DNA of 64,000 nt from Lachnospiraceae bacterium (GTDB lineage: Bacteria > Bacillota > Clostridia > Lachnospirales > Lachnospiraceae). The translations under genes were made by a program, and so were the position numbers. Shown one piece after another: positions 42,232-50,806 of the stretch. Position 1 is the stretch's first letter, and the number at the start of each line of letters is the position of its first letter. The stretch covers positions 1-64,000 of the forward strand of contig JAJQHZ010000050.1 of assembly GCA_021199475.1 (NCBI GenBank). Reading direction: 5' to 3'. The notes under the pieces are model-generated. The model saw nothing but the letters and a program-made list of their open reading frames with translations, did not search any database and was not told the origin of the DNA.

Positions 42232-43209
42232 TTATCTGCCCAACAGCAGCGGCAGCGCATCGCCCAGAAGATCGTATTGACGCATACACAGCGAATCCAT
42301 GCCGCTTGCGTGGATATTTCCTCCCCGGATTCCGACAGCAGCAAACCCTGCCAGACGGATGGACATAATCCCGGCCGAGGAATCCTCAAATCCCAGCACA
42401 TGACATTTTTCATCCTCTGTAATACCCAGACCCACTTTCGCAGTCTCCGAGTACAGCCATGGATGCGGTTTTGGCGCCAGTTCTCCAATGGTGCCGCTCT
42501 GCCCTTTTTTGAACGTCTGTCCGGCAGTGATCACCGCATCATAAAACTCCAGAGGATCACCCATCTTTAATGTCTGAAATGCAGAGATTATCTCTGGCAT
42601 TGCTTTTGTGTACAGGCCGGACGTGACCAGCCCAATCCGTATTCCATTTCCTTTCACTTCTTCCAGAAATTCCTTCAGACCGGGTGCAGGAGTAAATGCC
42701 CCCTGTTTTCCCCGTCCTTCAAGGATTTCCTTCATTTCATACTCTGTCGTTTCAAAATAAATTTTTCTCGCTTCCCGAATATCCTTGCCCGGGCAGTATT
42801 TGTCAATGCAATACTGCAGATGCTCCGAAACAGAATGACCAGACACATGCGGTTCGTCCGCGCTCTCCAGTTCAAAATGCGGATTTTTTATCAGCTTCGC
42901 CGTAGTCTGCTCGATTATCCACATCCAGAAGGATTCACTTTTTACACTGGTTCCGTCCAGATCCATCAGGATTGCTTTTGCCGGACCTTCATAGCAAACC
43001 TCCGGCACTTTGTACCAGGCCGGATAGCCCATGGCCGATTTCACATAACACATCATCTTATCTGAAAAGGCCACAAATTCTACCTTTCGATCCTGTGGGG
43101 TGAAGATTGTTTCCACTCCGTCCTTTCCGCACACAAAGCTTCCGTCAGAAGTTTGAGACAGTTCTATCATATTCTCTGTTTTCCCGATTCCCGGATATTT
43201 GTTTTTCAC
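42232..43209 (-). CDS. HAD superfamily phosphatase (beta-phosphoglucomutase-like)
   Basis: This 325-residue protein has an N-terminal extension of about 80 residues before a HAD-IA domain. HAD motifs are visible: I in AILMDLDGTSVKSES, II in IGLVTSGLY, III with Lys in APKPHPWLY and IV in GFEDSSAGIMS. It probably dephosphorylates or isomerises a sugar phosphate made by the upstream mannosidase/ManA enzymes. It starts at a GTG with GAGGAG upstream. It is the last gene of the operon and is followed by a terminator. The substrate is unknown. Confidence 0.85.
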   Translation of the reverse strand: MKNKYPGIGKTENMIELSQTSDGSFVCGKDGVETIFTPQDRKVEFVAFSDKMMCYVKSAMGYPAWYKVPEVCYEGPAKAILMDLDGTSVKSESFWMWIIEQTTAKLIKNPHFELESADEPHVSGHSVSEHLQYCIDKYCPGKDIREARKIYFETTEYEMKEILEGRGKQGAFTPAPGLKEFLEEVKGNGIRIGLVTSGLYTKAMPEIISAFQTLKMGDPLEFYDAVITAGQTFKKGQSGTIGELAPKPHPWLYSETAKVGLGITEDEKCHVLGFEDSSAGIMSIRLAGFAAVGIRGGNIHASGMDSLCMRQYDLLGDALPLLLGR

Positions 43210-43391
43210 AGTCGATCTCCTCGCCGTTAACCTCGTTTATCGAAACGAAGCATATCGTTTGCATTTTTCTCAGACAGAAATCAATATATTTTTCATTGCC
43301 TGACATCCTGTCTGGAAATCACATGTTTTTTTCGCATTTTCCCTGCAAACGCCTTCCCCTGTAAACGCCTGCAATACAGCCGGACTCTAAC

Positions 43392-46247
43392 TCACGAAAA
43401 AAACAGCTTCCATGTACAGATTTTACCAGCATCCATCGTCATCACTGCCGTCTTCCCCTGAATTTCCACTTTTTCCAGCACCTCTTCCTTCAAATCTGTC
43501 AGGAACACCGCCTTTGGTTCGCGGGCAAAGGTGACCGCGGCGTTTTCTTCCGTTTTGCCAGGATTATACAGGCGAAGGATTACCGCTTCGTCATTCTCTG
43601 CTTTTTTCAGGCAGGACAGTGAAACATTTCCCTTCACTTCATAGAAGGAATGCTTCAGGGACAGGTCCCATCGATTCCCGTCTGCCGCCTTATTCCGGGC
43701 TTCGCCGATTTCTTTTTTCATCGCATTCGGCACATTCGTCTGCACTGGCTTCAGCGGAACCCGGAACCACTCCGCGCGGTCTGCGAAATTCTCCTCCTCA
43801 TAAGTCCCTGCCTGAAATGCCAAAGCGTAACGATACTCCAGTACCTGCTGCAGCTGGCCGCCGTTCTGATCCGGGAAATATCCTTCGCTTCGGAATTCTG
43901 TGCAGATAATGGTTCTCACAGCTCGGAACAGAGTCAGTGCCAGCGCTCCGGATTTTCTCAGCTCATACTCACCAAGGCAGTCCGTGAGAACGCCCATTCC
44001 CCGTTTTCCATCATAAACCGACACAAAACTCTGCATCGGCTGAGTGGTCAGCTCATTATAAAACATACCATTTGAATCCTTCAGCGGCTCCGCATTGCGG
44101 CGGTCTACTGTGAAATGTCCCTCCGCATCGGCCCATAATGTATCCGCCCCCACATCCATAATGACGCTCATCCGATGATCCTCGCAGTGATTATCCACCA
44201 TTACCTCTACGTCTACCTGACTGCTCCCTTTTTGCAGTGTATAACAGGTCGTAATCGTCACCACGTCCGAAGCATCGCTTCGTCTGCTTTCTCCGTGTAT
44301 ATAGTTTTCCGGTCTGTACGCATGCTTCGGCAGCTCCATCCGGATTTCCGCCGCCACAGTCGCCGAAAGAGGGCCATTCTCTTTCATAGAAAGGATGGCC
44401 TGACATCCCTTGCTTGTGTACGTCTCATTATGATACGGCGGATAATACATCCAGTAATCGCCCACGTCTCCCGTGCTCTCATAATAATTTACCGGCCCAT
44501 AGGTCTGACCGGTTCTTTTGTCATGAACTGTCAGGCTTCCATCCCCATTCACACGCACATCCAGAATGCCATTATCCATCCGGTCGCACCCCAGACCGAT
44601 CTCGTTCCCTTTCGTCTTTCTTGTTTTTGCCCAGAATTTGGTTCTCCGGTCAAACGTATTGCACGCAGTCAGAGAGTACACCTGGTATCCTCCGGCGGGA
44701 ATCACGCCGGTCTCAAACCACACGCCGTGCCGATCCGCATAAAACGGATAAGGTCTGGCGTGTAAATGCACCATCGGCGATACCACCTCTTTCCGTTCGA
44801 TCTCCTGCAGCTCACAGCGCTCCCCTTCGCTGTCCATAATCTGGAAATCCCAGATATTTTTATCCTGCGGCGTATCAATATATGCTTTTATAATCCCGCT
44901 CCTCGGCTTTACTGATGGGTTAAACACCACCAGCAGAATGTCATCCGGGGTATACCCGGAGAAATTTATCCTGCCAATCAGCTTCTGCAGATTACGATTA
45001 TAAACAACATCTGCAATCTCCTCCGCCTGAGCAAGCCGATACATCACATCCTCAACGGTCTTATCCTGCGTCACCCCATTTATGGAATCATGCGGATGTG
45101 AAAGCAGCATATAGTCCAGTGCCTTATCCAGAAACACTTCCTCATATTTCTCCCCAAGCAGCCACACAGCTACAGAAGACGGCTCTGCCTGAGAAAACAA
45201 TTTGCTCTGCACCTTTTTGTTCCGCATTTTAATATGCGGTCTGGTCATCAGTGCGTTTCCGGATAATGAAGTCGTCGGCCCGTCACGCAGCTCCCCATGA
45301 ATCTCACGCAGCCGATCGTGCGGCAGTTTTTCCTTTAAAACATCCACATATTCTGTGATGGAGGACGAGCGAAACTCGATTTCCCCGCTCTGTGCATTTA
45401 TTTCTGCAAGCAGCTCCTGCAGCATCGGCTGAGAGGTCGTAGAATCCGTTCCGTCCATCATCGCCCGGTCATCGGTCAGCCAGGAGTCCCGCATCCCATT
45501 CCATGCTTTTTCAATCGCGTTTTTCATCCGGTTCCTGTGAATTCTCTCCGTGTTTTCCAGGCGGAAATAATCCTGAACACAGTTATCTCCGTCTGCCTGA
45601 TGGAAAAACTGGCCGTCATTCCCGTACTGATATTCATATTCCCTTGTTTTATAAGCTTTTCCGGTCATGATTTCCAGGTAAGTATTCATAAAAAAGTTGG
45701 CCCGCGCGTCATCACCCAGTCGGGTGGCAAGCACTTCCGTGCCATCCGCGCCAATCCACCGGAATTCGCTTTCCGGCGCTCTGCTTTTGTCCACATTTTT
45801 GGAAATAATCACCGTATCAATTCCAAACCCCTTATAAATCTGCGGAAGCTGGGACGGCTGGCCCCAGCCAAAGGACTCATAACCGACCGTCAGACAGCCG
45901 CCGAGCTTCTCTGCCTCCGCTTTTCCCTTCAAAAGATTCCGGACAATCGCTTCTCCGGATACCGGGTACAGATCCGGCAGTGTATACCAGGGTCCTACCT
46001 GGATTCTTCCGGCCCGGATCAGCGCTTCCAGACGTTCTCTCTCCCACGGACAGATTTCCAGAAAATCCTGCGCAGCCACCGTCTGTCCATCCAGAAGGAA
46101 CGTTTTATAATCCGTATGCTGTTCCAGATTATCCAGCAATTCTTCCATCATATCACGCAAATATATCCGATTCTCCCAGACCGGGTATCTCCATTCACGA
46201 TCCCAGTGTGTGTGGGGAATCACATACCCCGTCTTTTTCTTCTCCAC
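43392..46247 (-). CDS. Glycoside hydrolase family 38 alpha-mannosidase
   Basis: This cytoplasmic 951-residue enzyme has GH38N (about 7-290), helical middle (about 290-390) and GH38C (about 500-950) parts. The metal-binding start is VIPHTHWDREWRYP. The usual nucleophile motif, Asp-Ser/Thr/Pro-Phe-Gly, reads YESFGWGQPSQLPQ, so the nucleophile would be Glu (about residue 124). Family members cleave alpha-mannosides from N-glycans or mannans. The GTG at 46247 has AGGAAAGG upstream; a start at 46337 lacks one. No signal peptide is present, so oligosaccharides must be imported, fitting the ABC transporter upstream. Confidence 0.9.
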   Translation of the reverse strand: MEKKKTGYVIPHTHWDREWRYPVWENRIYLRDMMEELLDNLEQHTDYKTFLLDGQTVAAQDFLEICPWERERLEALIRAGRIQVGPWYTLPDLYPVSGEAIVRNLLKGKAEAEKLGGCLTVGYESFGWGQPSQLPQIYKGFGIDTVIISKNVDKSRAPESEFRWIGADGTEVLATRLGDDARANFFMNTYLEIMTGKAYKTREYEYQYGNDGQFFHQADGDNCVQDYFRLENTERIHRNRMKNAIEKAWNGMRDSWLTDDRAMMDGTDSTTSQPMLQELLAEINAQSGEIEFRSSSITEYVDVLKEKLPHDRLREIHGELRDGPTTSLSGNALMTRPHIKMRNKKVQSKLFSQAEPSSVAVWLLGEKYEEVFLDKALDYMLLSHPHDSINGVTQDKTVEDVMYRLAQAEEIADVVYNRNLQKLIGRINFSGYTPDDILLVVFNPSVKPRSGIIKAYIDTPQDKNIWDFQIMDSEGERCELQEIERKEVVSPMVHLHARPYPFYADRHGVWFETGVIPAGGYQVYSLTACNTFDRRTKFWAKTRKTKGNEIGLGCDRMDNGILDVRVNGDGSLTVHDKRTGQTYGPVNYYESTGDVGDYWMYYPPYHNETYTSKGCQAILSMKENGPLSATVAAEIRMELPKHAYRPENYIHGESRRSDASDVVTITTCYTLQKGSSQVDVEVMVDNHCEDHRMSVIMDVGADTLWADAEGHFTVDRRNAEPLKDSNGMFYNELTTQPMQSFVSVYDGKRGMGVLTDCLGEYELRKSGALALTLFRAVRTIICTEFRSEGYFPDQNGGQLQQVLEYRYALAFQAGTYEEENFADRAEWFRVPLKPVQTNVPNAMKKEIGEARNKAADGNRWDLSLKHSFYEVKGNVSLSCLKKAENDEAVILRLYNPGKTEENAAVTFAREPKAVFLTDLKEEVLEKVEIQGKTAVMTMDAGKICTWKLFFS

Positions 46248-46389
46248 GAAACCTTTCCTCCGTCTATTCCTGTATCCCATCCCTCTATCATAATCCGGCC
46301 GGCAAAACTGATTTACAGATGATTCCACACTTCGCACATCTGCATTTTGGCTGCCGTTCCGGTCAGCGCCAGGCGTCCGCCGCCGGCAG

Positions 46390-47331
46390 TCATATTCTGG
46401 TCATCAGTGCTTCTACCCTTCCCTCGACCCGAAACGTTCCGCTCCCGGCCGGCAGCAGCACACTGTCGCCCTTTCGAATGGTCTGGATATCGTCCAGCGT
46501 AGAAATCATTCCTTCTCCATCCAAAATCAGGAAATGTACAAAGGAATCCTGACCCGCAAATCCGCTCATGGTTCTCATGTGGACTCCATCCAGAAAAAGC
46601 TTATCCACCGTAAAGTAATCGCAGACGGCCAGATGCGGACTGAACGAATCCGGCAAAACGACAGGATTCATCTTCAGAACTTTCTGTGCTTTTTCTATAT
46701 CCAGGTTCCTCTGTTTTCCGTCCTTTCCCACCCGTCCATAGTCATAAATCCGATAGGTAACGTTCGAATTCTCCTGAATCTCCGCCACCAGAATATTTTC
46801 TCCGATCGCGTGGATGGTCCCTGCCTCAATCAGCAGCACATCACCCTTTCGCACCCGGATTTTGTTGAGCACTTCTGTCAGCGTGTTTTCTTTTATCCGC
46901 TTTTCAAACTCCTCCTGCGAAACCCGCTGAGAGAAACCATAGTACAGACAGGCATCCGGTCCGCAGTCTACGATATACCACATCTCTGTTTTGCCCTTCT
47001 GTCCTTCCAGCTCTCTGGCGTAATCGTCATCCGGATGCACCTGCACAGACAGCCTCTCCTTCGCGTCAATCAGCTTGATCAGGATGGGAAACTCCGACTC
47101 CTTGCTGCAGTTTGTTCCCAGAACATCCTTCCCATGCTCCCTGACATACTGCCCCAACGGCTTTTCGCAGTCGCTCCCGTTTCGGATCACCGACTGCCCA
47201 TCCCGATGGCAGGAGAGCTCCCAGGATTCAGCAAGCTTTTCTCCGGAATAGTCCTTATGAAATTCCCGCATCAGCCTGGTTCCGCCCCAGATATACTCCT
47301 TATATGCCGGTTTCAATTTCAAGATTGCCAT
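46390..47331 (-). CDS. manA: Mannose-6-phosphate isomerase, class I
   Basis: This 313-residue Zn-dependent cupin converts mannose-6-P to fructose-6-P. Metal ligands fit in SVQVHPDDDYA, KTEMWYI and EAGTIHAIG. The opening, LKPAYKEYIWGGTRL, is diagnostic of the short Firmicute form. The start has GGGGAGAAGG upstream. It sits between the permeases and the mannosidase, so mannose released by GH38 would enter glycolysis after phosphorylation. No mannokinase is visible in the operon. Confidence 0.94.
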   Translation of the reverse strand: MAILKLKPAYKEYIWGGTRLMREFHKDYSGEKLAESWELSCHRDGQSVIRNGSDCEKPLGQYVREHGKDVLGTNCSKESEFPILIKLIDAKERLSVQVHPDDDYARELEGQKGKTEMWYIVDCGPDACLYYGFSQRVSQEEFEKRIKENTLTEVLNKIRVRKGDVLLIEAGTIHAIGENILVAEIQENSNVTYRIYDYGRVGKDGKQRNLDIEKAQKVLKMNPVVLPDSFSPHLAVCDYFTVDKLFLDGVHMRTMSGFAGQDSFVHFLILDGEGMISTLDDIQTIRKGDSVLLPAGSGTFRVEGRVEALMTRI

Positions 47332-47426
47332 CGCAGCCTTCTCCCCTATCTGTCTTTTCTCGGTTTCTTTTCATCTTAATTCATTCAGATTTCCGGCATC
47401 CGTTTTCGGATGGCACTTTTGAACAT

Positions 47427-48263
47427 TCAGCCTTTCAAAGCACCGGATGTCAATCCTGCCACAAAGCTCTTCTGCGCCAGAAGATACAGGATAACCACAG
47501 GCACGGCAGCAAATAAAACATACGCGAACACGACTCCCCAATTGGCCGAATATGGACCGACAGCCGTGTAAATGCCGACGGTAATCGTCTGTACATTACC
47601 CATTAAAAGCGGTGTCTGAAAATCGTTCCAGATTCCAAGCCCGACAAAAATCATTACAGTAGCTGTCGTTGGCTTCAAAAGAGGAAATAAAATCATCCAG
47701 AAGCGCTGAAAGGCTGTCGCGCCATCAAGGGAAGCAGATTCCTCCAATTCGACCGGAAGCGCACGGATGAAGTTGGTATACATATAAGTGGAAAACGAAA
47801 TATTTCCTGAGACAAAAATGAAGATCAGGCTCGTAACATTAAAGGGAATTCCGGTTTTTCTCATAAAGATGCAGAGCGGCAAATATACGATCACGTACGG
47901 CACCATCAGACCAACCAGAAAATAAATACGCAGCATCTGTGAAAACCTGGTCCGCACCCTGGCCAGATAATAGGACGCCAGAGAGGATACTGCGATAGTG
48001 ATGGCGGTTCCCGCCACAACAAGAATCAGGGAGTTTTTATACAGCTCCAGCAAATCTGTGTTTGAATTTTCCAGCACCGCCCGGATATTATCCAGAATCG
48101 GCGGAATCGGGATGGAAAGCGGATCACTAAGAATGATGTCTGAATCCTTAAAGGTATTTACCAGCGCGATGTAAATCGGCAAAAGTACGAAAAGACCGAC
48201 GATTACAAGTATTCCTTTCTGGATGGCATTCGCGCATCTCTCATTTTTCTCCTTTGACCGCAT
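47427..48263 (-). CDS. Sugar ABC transporter permease (MalG type)
   Basis: This 278-residue inner permease has six predicted transmembrane helices. The EAA loop for contact with the ATPase is at about 180-200 (ELEESASLDGATAFQRFWMI). The start overlaps the stop of the preceding permease (TAATG). No ATPase gene is present, as is common in this family where a shared MsmK-like ATPase serves several transporters. Confidence 0.92.
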   Translation of the reverse strand: MRSKEKNERCANAIQKGILVIVGLFVLLPIYIALVNTFKDSDIILSDPLSIPIPPILDNIRAVLENSNTDLLELYKNSLILVVAGTAITIAVSSLASYYLARVRTRFSQMLRIYFLVGLMVPYVIVYLPLCIFMRKTGIPFNVTSLIFIFVSGNISFSTYMYTNFIRALPVELEESASLDGATAFQRFWMILFPLLKPTTATVMIFVGLGIWNDFQTPLLMGNVQTITVGIYTAVGPYSANWGVVFAYVLFAAVPVVILYLLAQKSFVAGLTSGALKG

Positions 48264-49129
48264 TACATTTCCACCTCCCTCTTCCCCATCTGAGTCACAA
48301 CGAATACAGAAAGGGTTCCGATTGCCAGGAAAAGTACTACCGCAATTGCGGATGAGTAGCCTACAATATTATTGCTGAAGCCCTGCGCCACAATATTGTA
48401 CACGATGGTCTCCGTCGCGTATCCGGGGCCTCCGTCCGTCATAATTTTGACGACATCGTAGATTCTCAGCTCGTTGATAATACTCATCAGAATGCTGACC
48501 GACATACCCGGCACAATCAACGGCAATGTTACATTTCGGAATTTATCCCACCGGTTTCCTCCGTCCATGGTGCAGGCCTCATAAAGCTCTTCCGGAATCG
48601 CCTGCAGCGCCGCAAGGTAAAGCATCATATGATATCCAAGCGTTCGCCAGATTTCGATGATAATGATGCAGATCAGAGCAGAACCTCTTTTCCCCAGCCA
48701 GTTTCCGACCAGATTACTCAGTCCAACCGTTTTCAGAAACCCGTTAAGCACTCCATTATAGGAAAGAATACTCTTCCAGACAAAGGACAGTGCGACCGCG
48801 CTGAGCACAAAAGGAATAAAGAAAATGGTGCGGAAAAAATTGTTTACTCTTGAAGAGCGGTTCACCAGCATTGCGAGCACAAGCCCCAGTACATTCACAA
48901 TAATAATGACGCTTCCCGCAATAATCACGGTATTGATTACCGCATTCCCGAGTCTAGCGTCCTGAAACAGGCTCACATAATTATCGATCCCCACAAATGT
49001 CATCTCGTTAAAGCCATTCCATTTGAAAAAGCTGATGCCAAGCGCCATGATAATTGGAATGACCAGAAGAGCCGTATAGATGGCAAAAGCGGGCAGGGCA
49101 AAAACAAAAGATACCTTATTTTTTTTCAT
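48263..49129 (-). CDS. Sugar ABC transporter permease (MalF type)
   Basis: This 288-residue permease has six helices and the EAA loop ELYEACTMDGGNRWDKFRNV. The ATG at 49129 is chosen for AAGGA eight bases upstream; the longer frame to 49219 includes the attenuator region and is rejected. It follows the binding-protein gene across a hairpin with a T-run. Confidence 0.92.
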   Translation of the reverse strand: MKKNKVSFVFALPAFAIYTALLVIPIIMALGISFFKWNGFNEMTFVGIDNYVSLFQDARLGNAVINTVIIAGSVIIIVNVLGLVLAMLVNRSSRVNNFFRTIFFIPFVLSAVALSFVWKSILSYNGVLNGFLKTVGLSNLVGNWLGKRGSALICIIIIEIWRTLGYHMMLYLAALQAIPEELYEACTMDGGNRWDKFRNVTLPLIVPGMSVSILMSIINELRIYDVVKIMTDGGPGYATETIVYNIVAQGFSNNIVGYSSAIAVVLFLAIGTLSVFVVTQMGKREVEM

Positions 49130-49202
49130 AGTGTTCATCCTTCGTTCTGAAACAGATTTTGAAAACATCCGGACCGCCGGTACAGACCCGCAGGGTTTCT
49201 TT

Positions 49203-49249
49203 AAAAAGGAGATTGCCATCAGTCTCTTTGGGAAACTACAGCAATCTCC
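49203..49249 (-). terminator. Attenuator between binding-protein and permease genes
   Basis: On the minus strand, ggagattgc pairs with gcaatctcc around a 24-base loop and is followed by TTTTTAAAG. It would make the binding protein more abundant than the permeases. Confidence 0.85.
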
Positions 49250-49315
49250 GTTGCCGCTCGCTTCAGCGACTATTCAAGGATTGCAGACCGCTGTTTCAAA
49301 CGGCTGCCTCCTGTT

Positions 49316-50572
49316 TTACTGCGCGTCCAGCAGTCTCTGATACTCGGTATCCCAGCTGTCAAGCTCATCCGATACGTCCGCTCCGCTGAAAATATTCTGG
49401 AAAGACTTCTCCATAAAAGAGGACATTCCTGACGGGAAGGAATAATCGCCGATGATCGCATTCAGTTCAGAATAAATCGTGTATCCTTCAATATTCTCCA
49501 GGAATTTCGTGGTAACCGGTCCCATTTCGTAAGTAACAGACTCTACTGTCGTAGAGAACAGACCATCACTCTCCAGCCAGCCCCGATATCCTGTGGTGTC
49601 CTCTCCAAAGACATATTTGATGAACTCCCAGGCAGCATCCTGATTCTTGCTGTCTTTATATACTGCCCAGGATGATGCGTTACCGATTGCCACATCCGTT
49701 CCATCCATCGTCGGAACTACGAATACGCCAAAATCCTCGTTTTCCGCGCTGTCCAGGGTTGCATTCATCCAGGACCCGTCAATCAGCATCACCGCATCGC
49801 CCTTCAGGAAGGCATCCGCGCACTGGCTATAGCTTAAGGAAAGACCGCCCTCATAATAGTAACCTGCCTCAACCATCTCCTGATAGGTGGTCAGAATGTT
49901 CTGGATTAACTCATTGTTCCAGGAATAGGTTCCCTCTGCCAGACCTTCCAGAAAATCAGAATATGCGTTCTGTACCTGCGTATCGCCTTCCGCGACCCAA
50001 TACATGCCGCCCGTCGCCCAGGTATCTCCAGTACCTCCGCACATCAGAGGAACCAGCCCTGCCTCCTTTATCGTCTCGCAGATATTGATGAAATCATCCC
50101 ATGTCTCCGGTTCTTCCAGTCCAAGCTCCTCAAAGGCCGCCTTGTTGTAATAGCACTGACCCTTGTACTGAATGCTGGCAGGGATCTGAACGACCTTTCC
50201 GCCATATTCTGTCAGAAGGTCTTCATTAAACAAAGCCTGAACATCCTCCGGCACTTCCGCAAAAATGTCCATGGTCACCAGCTTGTCAGATTCTACCACA
50301 ATATCCGGGAACTCCCCGCTGTTCAGCTTTGTTCTCCAGAAGGAAGTCCGGTCATCACCACTTGCCATCACCAGTTCGACATCAATCTCCGGATGTGCCT
50401 CCTCAAATGGTTCGATGATTGCTTCCCAGATGTCCATTGTGATGTTGTCTGTCACAAAAACACCAAAGGTAAGTGTGGTTTGCTCGGTTTCTGCCTGCAC
50501 CCCAATCCCCGAAAAGGCAGATGCAATCAGGCTGGCGCTAAGTTCAAGCGCTGTCATTTTTGTTCTTTTCAC
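49316..50572 (-). CDS. Extracellular sugar-binding protein of the ABC transporter
   Basis: This 418-residue family-1 solute-binding protein is exported by an N-terminal signal (about 1-28, ending GVQAETEQ). Unlike most Gram-positive relatives, there is no lipobox Cys near the cleavage site. The core has DNITMDIWEAIIEPFEEAHP and GDAVMLIDGSWMNATL, as in oligosaccharide binders. The GTG at 50572 has GGAGG upstream. It is the first gene of the mannoside operon, with a promoter at 50609-50637. The likely ligand is a mannose-containing oligosaccharide, inferred from neighbours. Confidence 0.88.
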   Translation of the reverse strand: MKRTKMTALELSASLIASAFSGIGVQAETEQTTLTFGVFVTDNITMDIWEAIIEPFEEAHPEIDVELVMASGDDRTSFWRTKLNSGEFPDIVVESDKLVTMDIFAEVPEDVQALFNEDLLTEYGGKVVQIPASIQYKGQCYYNKAAFEELGLEEPETWDDFINICETIKEAGLVPLMCGGTGDTWATGGMYWVAEGDTQVQNAYSDFLEGLAEGTYSWNNELIQNILTTYQEMVEAGYYYEGGLSLSYSQCADAFLKGDAVMLIDGSWMNATLDSAENEDFGVFVVPTMDGTDVAIGNASSWAVYKDSKNQDAAWEFIKYVFGEDTTGYRGWLESDGLFSTTVESVTYEMGPVTTKFLENIEGYTIYSELNAIIGDYSFPSGMSSFMEKSFQNIFSGADVSDELDSWDTEYQRLLDAQ

Positions 50573-50608
50573 TGTTTTTTCCTCCTTGTTTTGTGTTTTG
50601 TTGGTGTA

Positions 50609-50637
50609 ATTATACAATCCATGAGCCGATACCTCAA
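50609..50637 (-). promoter_or_regulatory. Promoter of the mannoside operon
   Basis: On the minus strand, TTGAGG (50632-50637) and TATAAT (50609-50614) are separated by 17 bases. An inverted aattttaaaaatt-type sequence just upstream could bind the divergent response regulator. Confidence 0.75.
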
Positions 50638-50678
50638 TTTTAAAAATTGCATTTTTTATTCAAAATTCATATCTCGCA

Positions 50679-50707
50679 TTGCAATTTTTCTACATTTGTT
50701 ATAAAAT
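50679..50707 (+). promoter_or_regulatory. Promoter of the two-component genes
   Basis: TTGCAA (50679-50684) and TAAAAT (50702-50707) are separated by 17 bases and face away from the mannoside promoter, about 100 bases before the kinase start. Confidence 0.6.
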
Positions 50708-50806
50708 TTGCAGAAGCTCAGGGCAAACGTTTTTCTAACAACCGTATCAATGGGTAAAACAGACGAATTCCCAGAACGCCATCCAGATGAAAAGGATTCT
50801 ATTTTT

